The notes: generated from the sequence alone by a model not told the origin. DNA of 64,000 nucleotides from Streptomyces chromofuscus (GCF_015160875.1 NZ_CP063374.1:6823501-6887500), one strand, 5' to 3'; counted from the first letter of the stretch, positions 17,031 to 27,843 are shown. Made by a program: numbers and translations.

Positions 17031-17887
17031 TCAGCCCCGGTTCTGTACGTGCTGGTAGCCGAAACGGCCCTTGATGCAGAGGTTGCCGTGGGTCACCGGG
17101 TTGTCGTGCGGCGAGGTGACCTTGACGATCTCATTGTCCTGCACATGGAGCGTGAGATTGCAGCCCACTCCGCAGTAGGCGCAGACCGTCGTCGTCTGCG
17201 TCTGCTGCGACTCGTCCCACGTACCCGCCGCCCGCATGTCGAACTCCGACTTGAACGACAGCGCCCCCGTGGGGCAGACCTCGATGCAGTTGCCGCAGTA
17301 CACGCACGCCGAGTCGGTCAGCGGGGCGTCGTGCTCGACGGCGATCCGGGCGTCGAAGCCCCGGCCCGCGACGGAGATCGCGAAGGTGTTCTGCCACTGG
17401 TCGCCGCAGGCGTCGACGCACTTGTAGCACAGGATGCACTTGTCGTAGTCGCGCACGTACAGATCGTTGTCGATCCTCGGTTCCTCGTTGAGGCGGGCGG
17501 CCTCGGGTCCGAAACGGTCCGGTTTCGCCTCGTACTCCTTGAGCCACGCCGCGACCTGCGGCGTGGTCGACAGGTCGACCGACGAGGCGAGCAGTTCCAG
17601 CACGAGCTTGCGGCTGTGCCGGGCCCGCTCCGTGTCGGTGCGGACCGTCATCCCCGGCTCCGCCTTGCGGGAGCAGGCCGGGACGAGGGTGCGCGAACCC
17701 TCGACCTCGACCATGCAGACCCGGCAGGCGTTCTTCGGCGTGAGGGTGTCGCCGTGGCAGAGGGTCGGGATGTCCTTCCCGGCGGCCCGGCAGGCGTCCA
17801 GGACGGTCGAGCCCTCCGGGACCCTGGCCTCCTCCCCGTCGATCGTGAACTCGACCAGCCGGCGCGGCACACCCAGCGGTATCGCGG

Positions 17888-17891
<4 letters not shown>
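17031..17891 (-). CDS. Formate dehydrogenase iron-sulfur subunit (NuoG-like N-terminal module)
   Basis: This 286-residue protein carries electron-transfer clusters. Cysteines C45, C56, C59 and C73 form the [2Fe-2S] plant-ferredoxin site. A NuoG His-Cys region follows, then two 4Fe-4S motifs (CILCYKCVDAC at 152-162 and CVYCGNCIEVCP at 196-207). A final cluster motif, CAYCGVGC with C272, normally begins the molybdopterin catalytic chain. The protein ends there, so the N-terminal module of a typical FdhA is encoded separately from its catalytic part. Its ATG overlaps the stop of the NuoEF-like gene by 4 bases. Confidence 0.88.
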
Positions 17892-19705
<1,814 letters not shown>

Positions 19706-19710
19706 TTACG

Positions 19711-21633
19711 TCACCTCACGATGGTCGCGACGGGAAGCTTCTCGATCCGGATCGCCGACGCCTTGAACTCCGCCGTCCCTGCGATCGGGCAGTTCGCCTC
19801 GATCGTCAGCTGGTTGGTGTCCACCTCGTCGGGAAAGTGCATGGTCATGAAGGCCAGCCCGGGCCGCAGCGCGGTGTCGACCCACACCGGCGCGACCACG
19901 GAGCCGCGCCGGGAGGTCACCCGGACCTCCTCGCCCACCACGACCCCGTAGCGCTCGGCGTCCTCCGGGGACAGCTCCACGTACTCGCCGCGCCGCAGCG
20001 GCGAGGCGAAACTGCCGCTCTGCACACCGGTGTTGTAGGAGTCGAGCCGGCGGCCGGTGGTGAGCCGGACGGGGTACTCGTCGTCGGTGAGGTCGACGGG
20101 CGGGTCGTGCTGGACGAGCCCGAAGGGAGCCGGCCGGCCGCGCCTGACCGGGTCCGTCTCCCACAACCGGCCGTGCAGGTAGGTCGGTTCCAGCCGGTCG
20201 GTGCTCGGGCACGGCCACTGGATGCCCTGGTGCTCCTCGAGCCGGTCGTACGTCATCCCGTAGTGGTCCGGAGAGACGGAGCGCAGCTCGTTCCAGACGG
20301 CCTCGGCGTCGGCGTACTTCCAGTCGTGGCCCAGGCGCGCCGCCAGGTCGCAGATGATGTCGATGTCCTCGCGGGCCTCACCGGGCGGGGTCACCGCGCG
20401 GCGCACCCGCTGGACGCGGCGCTCGCTGTTGGTCGTCGTGCCGTCGGTCTCGGCCCACCCGGCGGTCGCGGGGAGCACGACGTCGGCCAGCTCGGCGGTC
20501 TTCGTCAGGAAGATGTCCTGCACGACGAGGAAGTCCAGGGCCTTCAGCCGGCGAACCGCCTGCTCGCTGTCCGCCTCCGACTGGGCCGGGTTCTCGCCGA
20601 TGCAGTAGACGGCCCGGAGGGTGCCCTCCTCCATCGCCTCGAACATCTCCGTGAGGTTCAGCCCGTAGTGCGGCTGGATGACGGTGTCCCAGGCGGACTC
20701 GAACTTCAGCCGGGTGCCCGCGTCGAGGATGTCCTGGAAGCCGGGGAGGCGGTTGGGGATCGCGCCCATGTCGCCGCCGCCCTGCACGTTGTTCTGGCCG
20801 CGCAGGGGCTGCAGGCCGGAGCCGAAGCGGCCCACGTGGCCGGTCAGCAGGGACAGGTTGATCAGCGCGCGGACGTTGTCGGTGCCGTTGTGGTGCTCGG
20901 TGATGCCGAGGGTCCAGCACAGCTGGGCGCGCTCGGCGCGGGCGTAGGCGTGCGCCAGCTCGCGGATGGCGGCGGCCGGTACGCCCGTCACCTTCTCGGC
21001 GAGCGAGAGCGTCCACGGCTCGACGAGCGCCTTGTACTCCTCGAAGCCGGTGGTCGCCCGCTCGATGAACGCCTCGTTGGCGAGCCCCGCGTGGATGATC
21101 TCGCGGCCGATCGCGTGGGCCATCGGGATGTCGGTGCCGACGTTCAGGCCCAGCCAGCTCTCCGCCCACTCGGCGGTCGAGGTGCGGCGCGGGTCGACGG
21201 CGTACATGCGCGCCCCGTTCCTGATCCCCTTCAGCACGTGCTGGAAGAAGATGGGGTGCGCGAAGCGGGCGTTGGAGCCCCACATCACGATGACGTCGGT
21301 GTGCTCGATCTCCTCGTACGACGACGTCCCGCCGCCCGAGCCGAAGGCGGCGGACAGGCCCGCCACGCTGGGGGCGTGGCAGGTGCGGTTGCAGGAGTCG
21401 ACGTTGTTGGTGCCCATGACGACCCGGGCGAACTTCTGCGCGACGTAGTTCATCTCGTTCGTGGCGCGGGCGCAGGAGAACATCCCGAACGCGCCCCGGG
21501 CGGCGCTCAGTCCGCGCGCCGCGCGGTCGAGGGCCTCGTCCCAGGTGGCCGGGCGGAACGGGGCGTCGCGCGCGTCCCTGACGAGCGGGTGCGTGAGCCG
21601 GGTGTAGTTCTTCGGGGGCTGGCGTTTCCTCAT
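19711..21633 (-). CDS. Formate dehydrogenase catalytic molybdopterin subunit (lacks own N-terminal Fe-S domain)
   Basis: This 640-residue protein is a bis-MGD molybdopterin oxidoreductase of the FdhF/FdhA group. The active site reads SCNRTCHAPSVAGL: Cys85, followed by His86, is where other family members have selenocysteine. Conserved GENPAQSEAD and the C-terminal molydopterin-binding domain (about 530-635, TGRRLDSYNTGVQSG) are present. The usual N-terminal 4Fe-4S segment is missing; it is in the gene at 17031-17891. The ATG overlaps the stop of the upstream reductase gene by 4 bases. Its role is formate oxidation to CO2 in the cytoplasm. Confidence 0.92.
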   Translation of the reverse strand: MRKRQPPKNYTRLTHPLVRDARDAPFRPATWDEALDRAARGLSAARGAFGMFSCARATNEMNYVAQKFARVVMGTNNVDSCNRTCHAPSVAGLSAAFGSGGGTSSYEEIEHTDVIVMWGSNARFAHPIFFQHVLKGIRNGARMYAVDPRRTSTAEWAESWLGLNVGTDIPMAHAIGREIIHAGLANEAFIERATTGFEEYKALVEPWTLSLAEKVTGVPAAAIRELAHAYARAERAQLCWTLGITEHHNGTDNVRALINLSLLTGHVGRFGSGLQPLRGQNNVQGGGDMGAIPNRLPGFQDILDAGTRLKFESAWDTVIQPHYGLNLTEMFEAMEEGTLRAVYCIGENPAQSEADSEQAVRRLKALDFLVVQDIFLTKTAELADVVLPATAGWAETDGTTTNSERRVQRVRRAVTPPGEAREDIDIICDLAARLGHDWKYADAEAVWNELRSVSPDHYGMTYDRLEEHQGIQWPCPSTDRLEPTYLHGRLWETDPVRRGRPAPFGLVQHDPPVDLTDDEYPVRLTTGRRLDSYNTGVQSGSFASPLRRGEYVELSPEDAERYGVVVGEEVRVTSRRGSVVAPVWVDTALRPGLAFMTMHFPDEVDTNQLTIEANCPIAGTAEFKASAIRIEKLPVATIVR

Positions 21634-22601
21634 GCGGCGCTCCTCAGCGCGAGCAGGTCCGAGATGGCGTGCACGGTGCGCAGGGTGGGCACGTCGACGC
21701 CGGTGATCTCCGCCAACTCGACGACGGCTGCCAGCAGCACGTCGAGTTCGAGCGGTTTGCCGCGCTCCAAATCCTGGAGCGTGGAGGTGCGGTGGTCGCC
21801 CACCTTCTCGGCGCCCGCGAGGCGGCGCTCGATGGAGACGCCGACCTCGCAGCCGAGGGCCTCGGCGACGGCGAGCGTCTCGGTCATCATGATCTCGATG
21901 ACCTTGCGGGTGCCGCCGTGCAGGCACATCTGGCGCATCGTCGCGCGGGCGAGCGCGCTGATCGGGTTGAAGGAGATGTTGCCGAGCAGCTTCAGCCAGA
22001 TGTCGTTGCGCAGGTCCGGTTCGACCGGGCACTTCAGGCCGCCGGCCCGCATGGCCTCGCTGAAGGCCGAGCACCTCGCGGAGACGCTGCGGTCGGGCTC
22101 GCCGATGGAGAACCGGGTGCCTTCCAGGTGCCGTACGACACCCGGCGCCTCCAGTTCGGTGGCCGCGTACACGACGCAGCCGATGGCCCGGTCGGGCGCG
22201 AGCACCGCACTGACCGCTCCGCCGGGGTCCACGCTCTCGATGCGGTGGCCGTCGTGGGGGCCGCCGTGGCGGTGGAAGTACCACCAGGGGATGCCGTTCT
22301 GCGCGGCGATCACCGCGGTGCCGTCGTGCAGCAGCGGCTCGATCAGCGGCCCGCACGCCGCGTACGAGTTGGCCTTCAGGCCCAGGAAGACGTAGTCGAC
22401 CGGGCCCACCTCGGCCGGGTCGTCGGTGGCATGGGCGCGAGCGGTGAAGTCACCGCGGGGGCTGAGCACTTGCACGCCGTGCTGCCTCATGGCCGCCAGG
22501 TGCGGTCCACGGGCGATGAGATGGACGTCGGCGCCCGCGTGGTGGAGCGCGGCACCGACGTAGGCGCCGATCGCTCCGGCGCCGAGGACTGCGACTTTCA
22601 C
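21630..22601 (-). CDS. Ketopantoate reductase family protein; candidate oxalyl-CoA reductase (PanE2-like)
   Basis: This 323-residue protein belongs to the ApbA/PanE family. The NAD(P) motif GAGAIGAYVG is at residues 7-16. The catalytic lysine lies in GLKANSY, and the C-terminal segment NDIWLKLLGNISFNP is typical. The name implies pantothenate synthesis, but the gene is first in the formate dehydrogenase operon and is divergent from an oxalate/formate-family transporter. A PanE paralogue in Methylobacterium extorquens is known to reduce oxalyl-CoA to glyoxylate, so I suggest the same role here. That is inference from context. The GTG start follows CGGAG. Confidence 0.85.
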   Translation of the reverse strand: MKVAVLGAGAIGAYVGAALHHAGADVHLIARGPHLAAMRQHGVQVLSPRGDFTARAHATDDPAEVGPVDYVFLGLKANSYAACGPLIEPLLHDGTAVIAAQNGIPWWYFHRHGGPHDGHRIESVDPGGAVSAVLAPDRAIGCVVYAATELEAPGVVRHLEGTRFSIGEPDRSVSARCSAFSEAMRAGGLKCPVEPDLRNDIWLKLLGNISFNPISALARATMRQMCLHGGTRKVIEIMMTETLAVAEALGCEVGVSIERRLAGAEKVGDHRTSTLQDLERGKPLELDVLLAAVVELAEITGVDVPTLRTVHAISDLLALRSAA

Positions 22602-22668
22602 GGGAACACTCCGTTCGGTTTGAGGGATACCGCGGAGGTGACGGCCGTACGGCTTATGTCGACGAAAT

Positions 22669-22682
22669 ATTGTCTACAGTAT
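22669..22682. promoter_or_regulatory. Candidate GntR site between the fdh operon and OFA transporter
   Basis: The AT-rich 11-mer TTGTCTACAGT (22670-22680) lies in the 203-base divergent region, 68 bases before the reductase start and about 125 before the transporter start. The same 11-mer occurs in inverted orientation upstream of the GntR gene (25449-25459), and related TACAGT halves lie upstream of oxc and sucC. Position at three related promoters in a very GC-rich genome supports a real operator. No binding data are available here. Confidence 0.6.
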
Positions 22683-22804
22683 GGAGGTTGGGTCGACAAG
22701 GGTTGCGCACCATGACCGTTCGGCGCACGCTGCATACCGCTCACCGCATACGGTCGACGCGCGACCTTCTCAACTCCCTTGAGCCTTCCTACCGTCCAAG
22801 GTCC

Positions 22805-24145
22805 ATGAGTCCCCCCGTCGCACCCCCGGGATGGAGCCGCTGGCTGGTGCCGCCCGCCGCGCTCTCCGTCCATCTCTCCATCGGGCAGGCCTACGCCTGG
22901 AGCGTGTTCAAGCCGCCCCTCGAATCCGCGCTCGGTCTCAGCGGCACCCAGAGCGCGCTGCCCTTCCAGCTCGGCATCGTCATGCTCGGCCTGTCCGCCG
23001 CCTTCGGCGGCACGCTCGTGGAACGCAACGGGCCGCGCTGGGCGATGACCGTGGCGCTGGTGTGCTTCTCGTCGGGCTTCCTGCTGTCCGCGCTCGGCGC
23101 GGCGACGGAGCAGTACTGGCTGATCGTCCTCGGCTACGGCTTCGTCGGCGGGATCGGCCTCGGCATCGGCTACATCTCACCGGTCTCCACGCTGATCAAG
23201 TGGTTCCCGGACCGGCCCGGCATGGCCACCGGCATCGCCATCATGGGCTTCGGCGGCGGCGCGCTGATCGCCTCGCCGTGGAGCGCCCAGATGCTGGAGT
23301 CCTTCGGATCCGACAGCGGCGGCCTGGCACTGGCGTTCCTGGTGCACGGCCTGTCCTACGCCGTCTTCATGCTGCTGGGCGTTCTCCTGGTGCGGGTCCC
23401 GAGCAGTGCTCCCGAGGCCCCGGGGACCGCGCGACAAGCCCCCACCGGCCCTCAGGTGTCCGCGAACCAGGCCATCCGCACGCCCCAGTTCTGGTGCCTG
23501 TGGGTCGTGCTCTGCATGAACGTGACCGCCGGCATCGGCGTCCTGGAGAAGGCCGCGCCGATGATCACCGACTTCTTCGCGGACACCCCCACACCGGTCA
23601 CGGCGACCGCCGCCGCCGGTTTCGTCGCCCTGCTCTCGGCGGCGAACATGGCGGGCCGCATCGCCTGGTCGTCGACGTCCGACCTGATCGGACGCAAGAA
23701 CATCTATCGCGTCTACCTGGGCGTCGGCGCGCTGATGTACCTGCTCATCGCGCTGTTCGGCGACTCCTCCAAGCCGCTGTTCATCCTGTGCGCCCTGGTG
23801 ATCCTCTCCTTCTACGGCGGCGGATTCGCGACGGTCCCGGCGTACCTCAAGGACCTCTTCGGCACCTACCAGGTCGGCGCGATCCACGGGCGGCTGCTCA
23901 CCGCCTGGTCCACGGCCGGCGTGCTCGGACCGCTGATCGTCAACTGGATCGCCGACCGGCAGGAGGAGGCCGGCAAGCACGGCGCGTCCCTGTACGGGCT
24001 GTCGTTCACCATCATGATCGGCCTGCTGGCCGTCGGCTTCGTCGCCAACGAACTCGTCCGCCCGGTGCATGCCCGCCACCACCACGTCCCCGCACCCCGG
24101 CAGGAGGCCGTCGATGTCGAACGACAGCAGTCAGAGTCCGCCTGA
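22805..24145 (+). CDS. MFS transporter of the oxalate/formate antiporter (OFA) family
   Basis: This 446-residue inner-membrane protein has about twelve transmembrane segments from residue 14 to 425. The start SIGQAYAWSVFKPPLE is characteristic of OFA-family carriers, as are the loop motif KWFPDRPGMATGIAIMGFG and the second-half GRKNIYRVYLG region. It probably exchanges oxalate for formate or takes up a related dicarboxylate. It is divergent from the formate dehydrogenase operon and its 3' end overlaps a 44-residue membrane protein gene. I took the ATG at 22805, where family-like sequence begins. The hydrophilic C-terminus carries a short histidine run. Confidence 0.9.
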   Translation: MSPPVAPPGWSRWLVPPAALSVHLSIGQAYAWSVFKPPLESALGLSGTQSALPFQLGIVMLGLSAAFGGTLVERNGPRWAMTVALVCFSSGFLLSALGAATEQYWLIVLGYGFVGGIGLGIGYISPVSTLIKWFPDRPGMATGIAIMGFGGGALIASPWSAQMLESFGSDSGGLALAFLVHGLSYAVFMLLGVLLVRVPSSAPEAPGTARQAPTGPQVSANQAIRTPQFWCLWVVLCMNVTAGIGVLEKAAPMITDFFADTPTPVTATAAAGFVALLSAANMAGRIAWSSTSDLIGRKNIYRVYLGVGALMYLLIALFGDSSKPLFILCALVILSFYGGGFATVPAYLKDLFGTYQVGAIHGRLLTAWSTAGVLGPLIVNWIADRQEEAGKHGASLYGLSFTIMIGLLAVGFVANELVRPVHARHHHVPAPRQEAVDVERQQSESA

Positions 24146-24248
24146 CCGGCGGCCGCTGATCGTGCTCGCCTGGGTGTGGGTGGGCGCGCCGCTCGCGTAC
24201 GGCCTGTACGAACTCGTGCGTAAGGCCACTCAGTTGTTCACCGGGTGA
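24114..24248 (+). CDS. MFS transporter small subunit (44-residue single-pass protein)
   Basis: This short gene encodes 44 residues with one hydrophobic stretch (residues 14-31, PLIVLAWVWVGAPLAYG). The ATG has an AGGAGG ribosome site about 7 bases upstream and overlaps the transporter gene by 32 bases in another frame, so translation is coupled. Small proteins of this kind after OFA-family carriers are known as MFS transporter small subunits. It probably associates with the carrier in the membrane, either for stability or transport; its exact function is not established. Confidence 0.82.
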   Translation: MSNDSSQSPPDRRPLIVLAWVWVGAPLAYGLYELVRKATQLFTG

Positions 24249-24445
24249 GGCGCCGGGGACCCACGGCCCACGAGCCGCCGCGACGGCGGCGGCACGTGGC
24301 CGATCCGCCGGACTGGGCGTCCGGCGGCCTGCGGAAACCGACAAGCCGGCGGTCCCATTCCTGTGCCTTTGCCTGCACCGCTACTCGTGAGTCGCTGACC
24401 AGACTGGTGAGTCCCGCTTCCGGCAGCAGCAACGAGGGGACCCCC

Positions 24446-25384
24446 ATGAACGGCTCGCGCATCTCCGCCGTCGGCCACTACCAGCCCGCCAAGGTGCTCA
24501 CCAACGAGGACCTGGCGGGCCTGGTCGACACCAGCGACGAGTGGATCAGAACCCGGGTCGGCATCCGCACCCGCCACATCGCCGGCCCCGACGAACCGGT
24601 GGACGAACTGGCCGCGCACGCCGCCGCCAAGGCGCTCGCGGCGGCCGGGCTGACGCCCGCGGACATCGACCTGGTCCTCGTCGCCACGTCGACGGCCGTC
24701 GACCGCTCCCCGAACATGGCCGCCCGGGTCGCGGCACGGCTCGGCATCCCCCGGCCCGCCGCGATGGACGTCAACGTGGTGTGCGCCGGCTTCACCCACG
24801 CCCTCGCCACCGCCGACCACACCGTCCGGGCGGGGGCCTCGACCCGGGCGCTGGTCATCGGCGCCGACAAGATGTCCGACGTCACCGACTGGACCGACCG
24901 GACGACGTGCGTGCTGGTCGGCGACGGAGCGGGGGCCGCCGTCGTGGAGGCCTGCGACGAGCCGGGCGTGGGTCCGGTGCTCTGGGGCTCGGTGCCCGAG
25001 ATGGGACACGCGGTGCGCATCGAGGGGGAGCCGGCGCGGTTCGCCCAGGAGGGGCAGAGCGTCTACCGGTGGGCGACCACCCGCCTGCCGCCGCTCGCCC
25101 GGCAGGCCTGCGAGCGCGCCGGGTACGCGCCCGAGGACCTCGCCGCCGTGGTGCTGCACCAGGCCAACCTGCGCATCATCGAACCGCTCGCCGAGAAGCT
25201 GGGCGCCGTGAACGCGGTCATCGCGCGCGACGTCGCCGACTCCGGGAACACCTCGGCGGCCAGCATTCCCCTCGCCCTGTCCAAGCTGGTGGAGCAGGGG
25301 GCGGTCTCGACCGGCGATCCGGTGCTGCTGTTCGGGTTCGGGGGGAACCTGTCGTACGCCGGGCAGGTCGTCCGGTGTCCATGA
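24446..25384 (+). CDS. Beta-ketoacyl-ACP synthase III family protein (FabH-like)
   Basis: This 312-residue condensing enzyme has the KAS III triad: C113 in VNVVCAGF, H238 in LHQAN and N268 in DSGNTSAASIP. It also has the TSDEWIRTRVGI N-terminal motif and GFGGNLSYAG near the end. Its ATG at 24446 follows CGAGGGG. KAS III enzymes usually condense an acyl-CoA with malonyl-ACP, or transfer acyl groups. No other fatty acid or polyketide gene is nearby, so its presence between the oxalate/formate transporter and the GntR regulator is unexplained. Confidence 0.9.
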   Translation: MNGSRISAVGHYQPAKVLTNEDLAGLVDTSDEWIRTRVGIRTRHIAGPDEPVDELAAHAAAKALAAAGLTPADIDLVLVATSTAVDRSPNMAARVAARLGIPRPAAMDVNVVCAGFTHALATADHTVRAGASTRALVIGADKMSDVTDWTDRTTCVLVGDGAGAAVVEACDEPGVGPVLWGSVPEMGHAVRIEGEPARFAQEGQSVYRWATTRLPPLARQACERAGYAPEDLAAVVLHQANLRIIEPLAEKLGAVNAVIARDVADSGNTSAASIPLALSKLVEQGAVSTGDPVLLFGFGGNLSYAGQVVRCP

Positions 25385-25444
25385 GCGCCGCTCGCGCGGG
25401 AGTGTGACGAGGTCAACTGTCGTTTCTGCTGGCCCTTGTGCGCC

Positions 25445-25478
25445 GTAGACTGTAGACAAAAGGCAATTGATACTGTCT
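25445..25478. promoter_or_regulatory. Candidate autoregulatory GntR site
   Basis: ACTGTAGACAA (25449-25459) is the exact reverse complement of TTGTCTACAGT found in the fdh/transporter intergenic region. A further ATACTGTCT (25470-25478) repeats the ACTGT core. The sites lie 77-106 bases upstream of the GntR start, which suggests autoregulation and control of the distant promoters by the same protein. Confidence 0.6.
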
Positions 25479-25554
25479 TTCCCAGGGCTTTACGGCTCCG
25501 AGGTTGCTCTCGCGTCGCCGTCCGCCGTGCCCGGCCCTGCCAGGAGGGGGACCG

Positions 25555-26232
25555 ATGTTGTCGACAGGACTGCCGCAAGGTGCGGTGCCCAAGCTCGAAC
25601 GTCCCGGCCCGCTGCGCGACCGCGTCTACGAGGCGCTGCTCGAACTCATCACCACCCGCGCCCTCCAGCCCGGCCAGCACCTCGTCGAGAGTGAACTCGC
25701 CGGGCACCTCGGCGTGTCCCGGCAGCCGGTGCGCGAGGCGTTGCAGCGGCTCAACACCGAGGGATGGGTCGATCTGCGTCCGGCGCAGGGCGCGTTCGTG
25801 CACGAGCCGACCGAGGAGGAGGCCGACCAGCTCCTGACAGTCCGTACGCTGCTGGAGGCCGAGGCGGCCCGGCTCGCCGCCGCCAACGCGGGCAGCGCCG
25901 GCGTCGCCGCGCTGGAGGAGCTGTGCGCGCAGGGCGAGGGCGCCGTCGCCGCCGACGACGTGGACGGCGCGGTCGCGCTCAACGCCCGTTTCCACGCGAA
26001 GATCATGGAGCTGGCGGGCAACGCCGTCCTCGCCGAACTCGCCGCGCAGGTGGACCGGCGGGTCCGCTGGTACTACACGCCGGTCGCCCGGCAGCGCGGC
26101 AAGCAGTCCTGGATCGAGCACCGTGAGCTGATCGCCGCGATCACGGCACGGGACGAGGGGCGCGCGACGCAGATCATGCGCGCGCACACCGAGCACACGC
26201 GCAAGTCGTACCACGCACGCCCGCGTTCCTAG
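25555..26232 (+). CDS. GntR-family regulator, FCD subfamily
   Basis: This 225-residue regulator has an N-terminal winged helix (about residues 17-80, with HLGVSRQPVREALQRLNTEGW as recognition region) and an all-helical FCD effector domain (about 90-215) with metal-coordinating histidines in ALNARFHAKIM and IEHRELIAAI. FCD regulators typically sense organic acids. The ATG at 25555 follows AGGAGGGGG. Related motifs at its own promoter, at the formate dehydrogenase/transporter region and at the oxc/sucC region make it the likely regulator of oxalate and formate use. Confidence 0.92.
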   Translation: MLSTGLPQGAVPKLERPGPLRDRVYEALLELITTRALQPGQHLVESELAGHLGVSRQPVREALQRLNTEGWVDLRPAQGAFVHEPTEEEADQLLTVRTLLEAEAARLAAANAGSAGVAALEELCAQGEGAVAADDVDGAVALNARFHAKIMELAGNAVLAELAAQVDRRVRWYYTPVARQRGKQSWIEHRELIAAITARDEGRATQIMRAHTEHTRKSYHARPRS

Positions 26233-26439
26233 CGTTCGCCTGCGGCAGCCGCGTCAGTCGCCTGGCGCGCCCGCGTCGTGACGGCAGGGATGGGGGCGGC
26301 GGCGACGCCGCCCTCGGTCGTCCCGCGCGTGGAGCGCCCTGACACGCCTGTTCACCGCCCGCTTCGCGTCCGCGTTCTCTGGCGATCTCACCGCCCAACC
26401 CACCCCAAACCCCCTCCCTCGGCGCGCCCACGCCCCGCT

Positions 26440-26462
26440 CTTTGTCCTGTGAGTGGAAAAAG
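26440..26462. promoter_or_regulatory. Inverted repeat upstream of ROK gene, candidate operator
   Basis: CTTTGTCC (26440-26447), 7 bases, then GGAAAAAG (26455-26462): the arms match at 7 of 8 positions. The same architecture, with identical first 13 bases, lies at 33985-34007 before the multidomain sugar-enzyme gene. It is 104 bases before the ROK start, so autoregulation is likely. I see nothing else in the 333-base gap 26233-26565. Confidence 0.62.
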
Positions 26463-26565
26463 TCAGCGGTAATTCGTGCGCACCTTCTTCCCACTCCCGG
26501 CAGCCGCTGCTACTTTCCCTTCGAAAGCCGGACAGCGACGGCCGATTCGAGGCGGGGAGGGGCTC

Positions 26566-27756
26566 GTGAGACGCATGACGGCGCGACCCGCGAACGCCCA
26601 TCAGGCAAGGCTGCTGAAGCTGTTGCGTGACGGCGGGCCCAACTCCCGGGCCCAGCTGGGCGATCGGGTCGACCTCTCGCGGTCCAAGCTGGCCGTGGAG
26701 GTGGACCGGCTGCTGGAGACGGGCCTGATCGTCGCCGACGGACTCGCCGCCTCGCGCGGCGGACGCCGCTCGCACAACATCCGGCTGGCACCGAACCTGC
26801 GCTTCCTCGGCGTCGACATCGGCGCGACCTCCATCGACGTCGCGGTCACCAACGCGGAGCTGGAGATCCTGGGGCACATCACCCAGCCGATGGAAGTGCG
26901 CGAGGGACCCGTCGCGGTTTTCGAGCAGGTGCTGTCGATGGCCGCCAAGCTGCGGGCCTCCGGGCTCGCGGAGGGCTTCGACGGCGCCGGCATAGGCGTC
27001 CCGGGGCCGGTCCGCTTCCCCGAGGGCGTCCCCGTGGCACCGCCGATCATGCCGGGCTGGGACGGCTTCCCGGTGCGGGAGGCGCTCAGCCAGGAGCTCG
27101 GCTGCCCGGTCATGGTCGACAACGACGTGAACCTGATGGCGATGGGGGAGATGCACGCGGGCGTCGCACGCTCCGTGGGCGACTTCCTCTGCGTCAAGAT
27201 CGGCACCGGCATCGGCTGCGGCATCGTCGTCGGCGGCGCCGTGCACCGCGGTACGACGGGTTCCGCGGGCGACATCGGGCACATCCAGGCCGTGCCCGAC
27301 GGACGTCCGTGCGCCTGTGGCAACCGGGGCTGCCTGGAGGCCCACTTCAGCGGCGCCGCGCTGGCCCGTGACGCCGTGGAGGCCGCCCAGCAGGGACTGT
27401 CACCCGAACTCGCGGCACGGCTGGAGACGCACGGCACGCTCACCGCCGTCGACGTCGCCGCCGCGGCCGCCGCGGGGGACGCGACCGCGCTCGAGCTGAT
27501 CCGCGAGGGCGGCAACCGCACCGGCCAGGTCATCGCCGGCCTGGTCAGCTTCTTCAATCCCGGCCTGGTGGTGATCGGCGGTGGGGTGACCGGCCTCGGC
27601 CACACGCTGCTCGCCGCGCTCCGCACCCAGGTCTACCGCCAGTCGCTGCCGCTGGCGACCGGCAACCTGCCCATCGTCCTTGGTGAGTTGGGGCCCACCG
27701 CCGGCGTCATCGGCGCGGCCCGGCTGATCAGCGACCACCTGTTCTCACCCGCGTAA
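26566..27756 (+). CDS. ROK-family transcriptional regulator
   Basis: This 396-residue protein combines an N-terminal winged helix (about residues 10-70, SRAQLGDRVDLSRSKLAVEV) with a ROK sugar-kinase-like domain. The ATP-site DIGATSIDVAV, the catalytic-site VDNDVNLMA and the zinc motif CACGNRGCLE are present. It may therefore bind a sugar and either sense or phosphorylate it. The GTG at 26566 is well spaced from GGGGAGG; ATG at 26575 is an alternative. It precedes a sugar ABC importer and is the probable repressor of that locus. Confidence 0.92.
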   Translation: MRRMTARPANAHQARLLKLLRDGGPNSRAQLGDRVDLSRSKLAVEVDRLLETGLIVADGLAASRGGRRSHNIRLAPNLRFLGVDIGATSIDVAVTNAELEILGHITQPMEVREGPVAVFEQVLSMAAKLRASGLAEGFDGAGIGVPGPVRFPEGVPVAPPIMPGWDGFPVREALSQELGCPVMVDNDVNLMAMGEMHAGVARSVGDFLCVKIGTGIGCGIVVGGAVHRGTTGSAGDIGHIQAVPDGRPCACGNRGCLEAHFSGAALARDAVEAAQQGLSPELAARLETHGTLTAVDVAAAAAAGDATALELIREGGNRTGQVIAGLVSFFNPGLVVIGGGVTGLGHTLLAALRTQVYRQSLPLATGNLPIVLGELGPTAGVIGAARLISDHLFSPA

Positions 27757-27843
27757 GCACCTCGTACTCCCTGTGTAAGCACCTCGTACTCACCCGCGTA
27801 GGCACCTCGTACTCACCCGCGTAGGCACCTCTTACCCACCCGA
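27753..27843 (+). repeat. Four tandem copies of a 22-23-bp unit
   Basis: Copies start at 27753, 27775, 27798 and 27821, with consensus beginning GTARGCACCTCGTACTCACC. The first copy contains the ROK stop codon. The units are adjacent with no spacers, so this is a tandem repeat and not a CRISPR array. It lies in the 259-base gap before the ABC transporter operon and could affect read-through; no function is shown. Confidence 0.85.

Noticed and set aside
27753..27843. Repeats after the ROK gene as a CRISPR array
   Set aside because: Units are directly adjacent with no unique spacers, and no cas genes are present.
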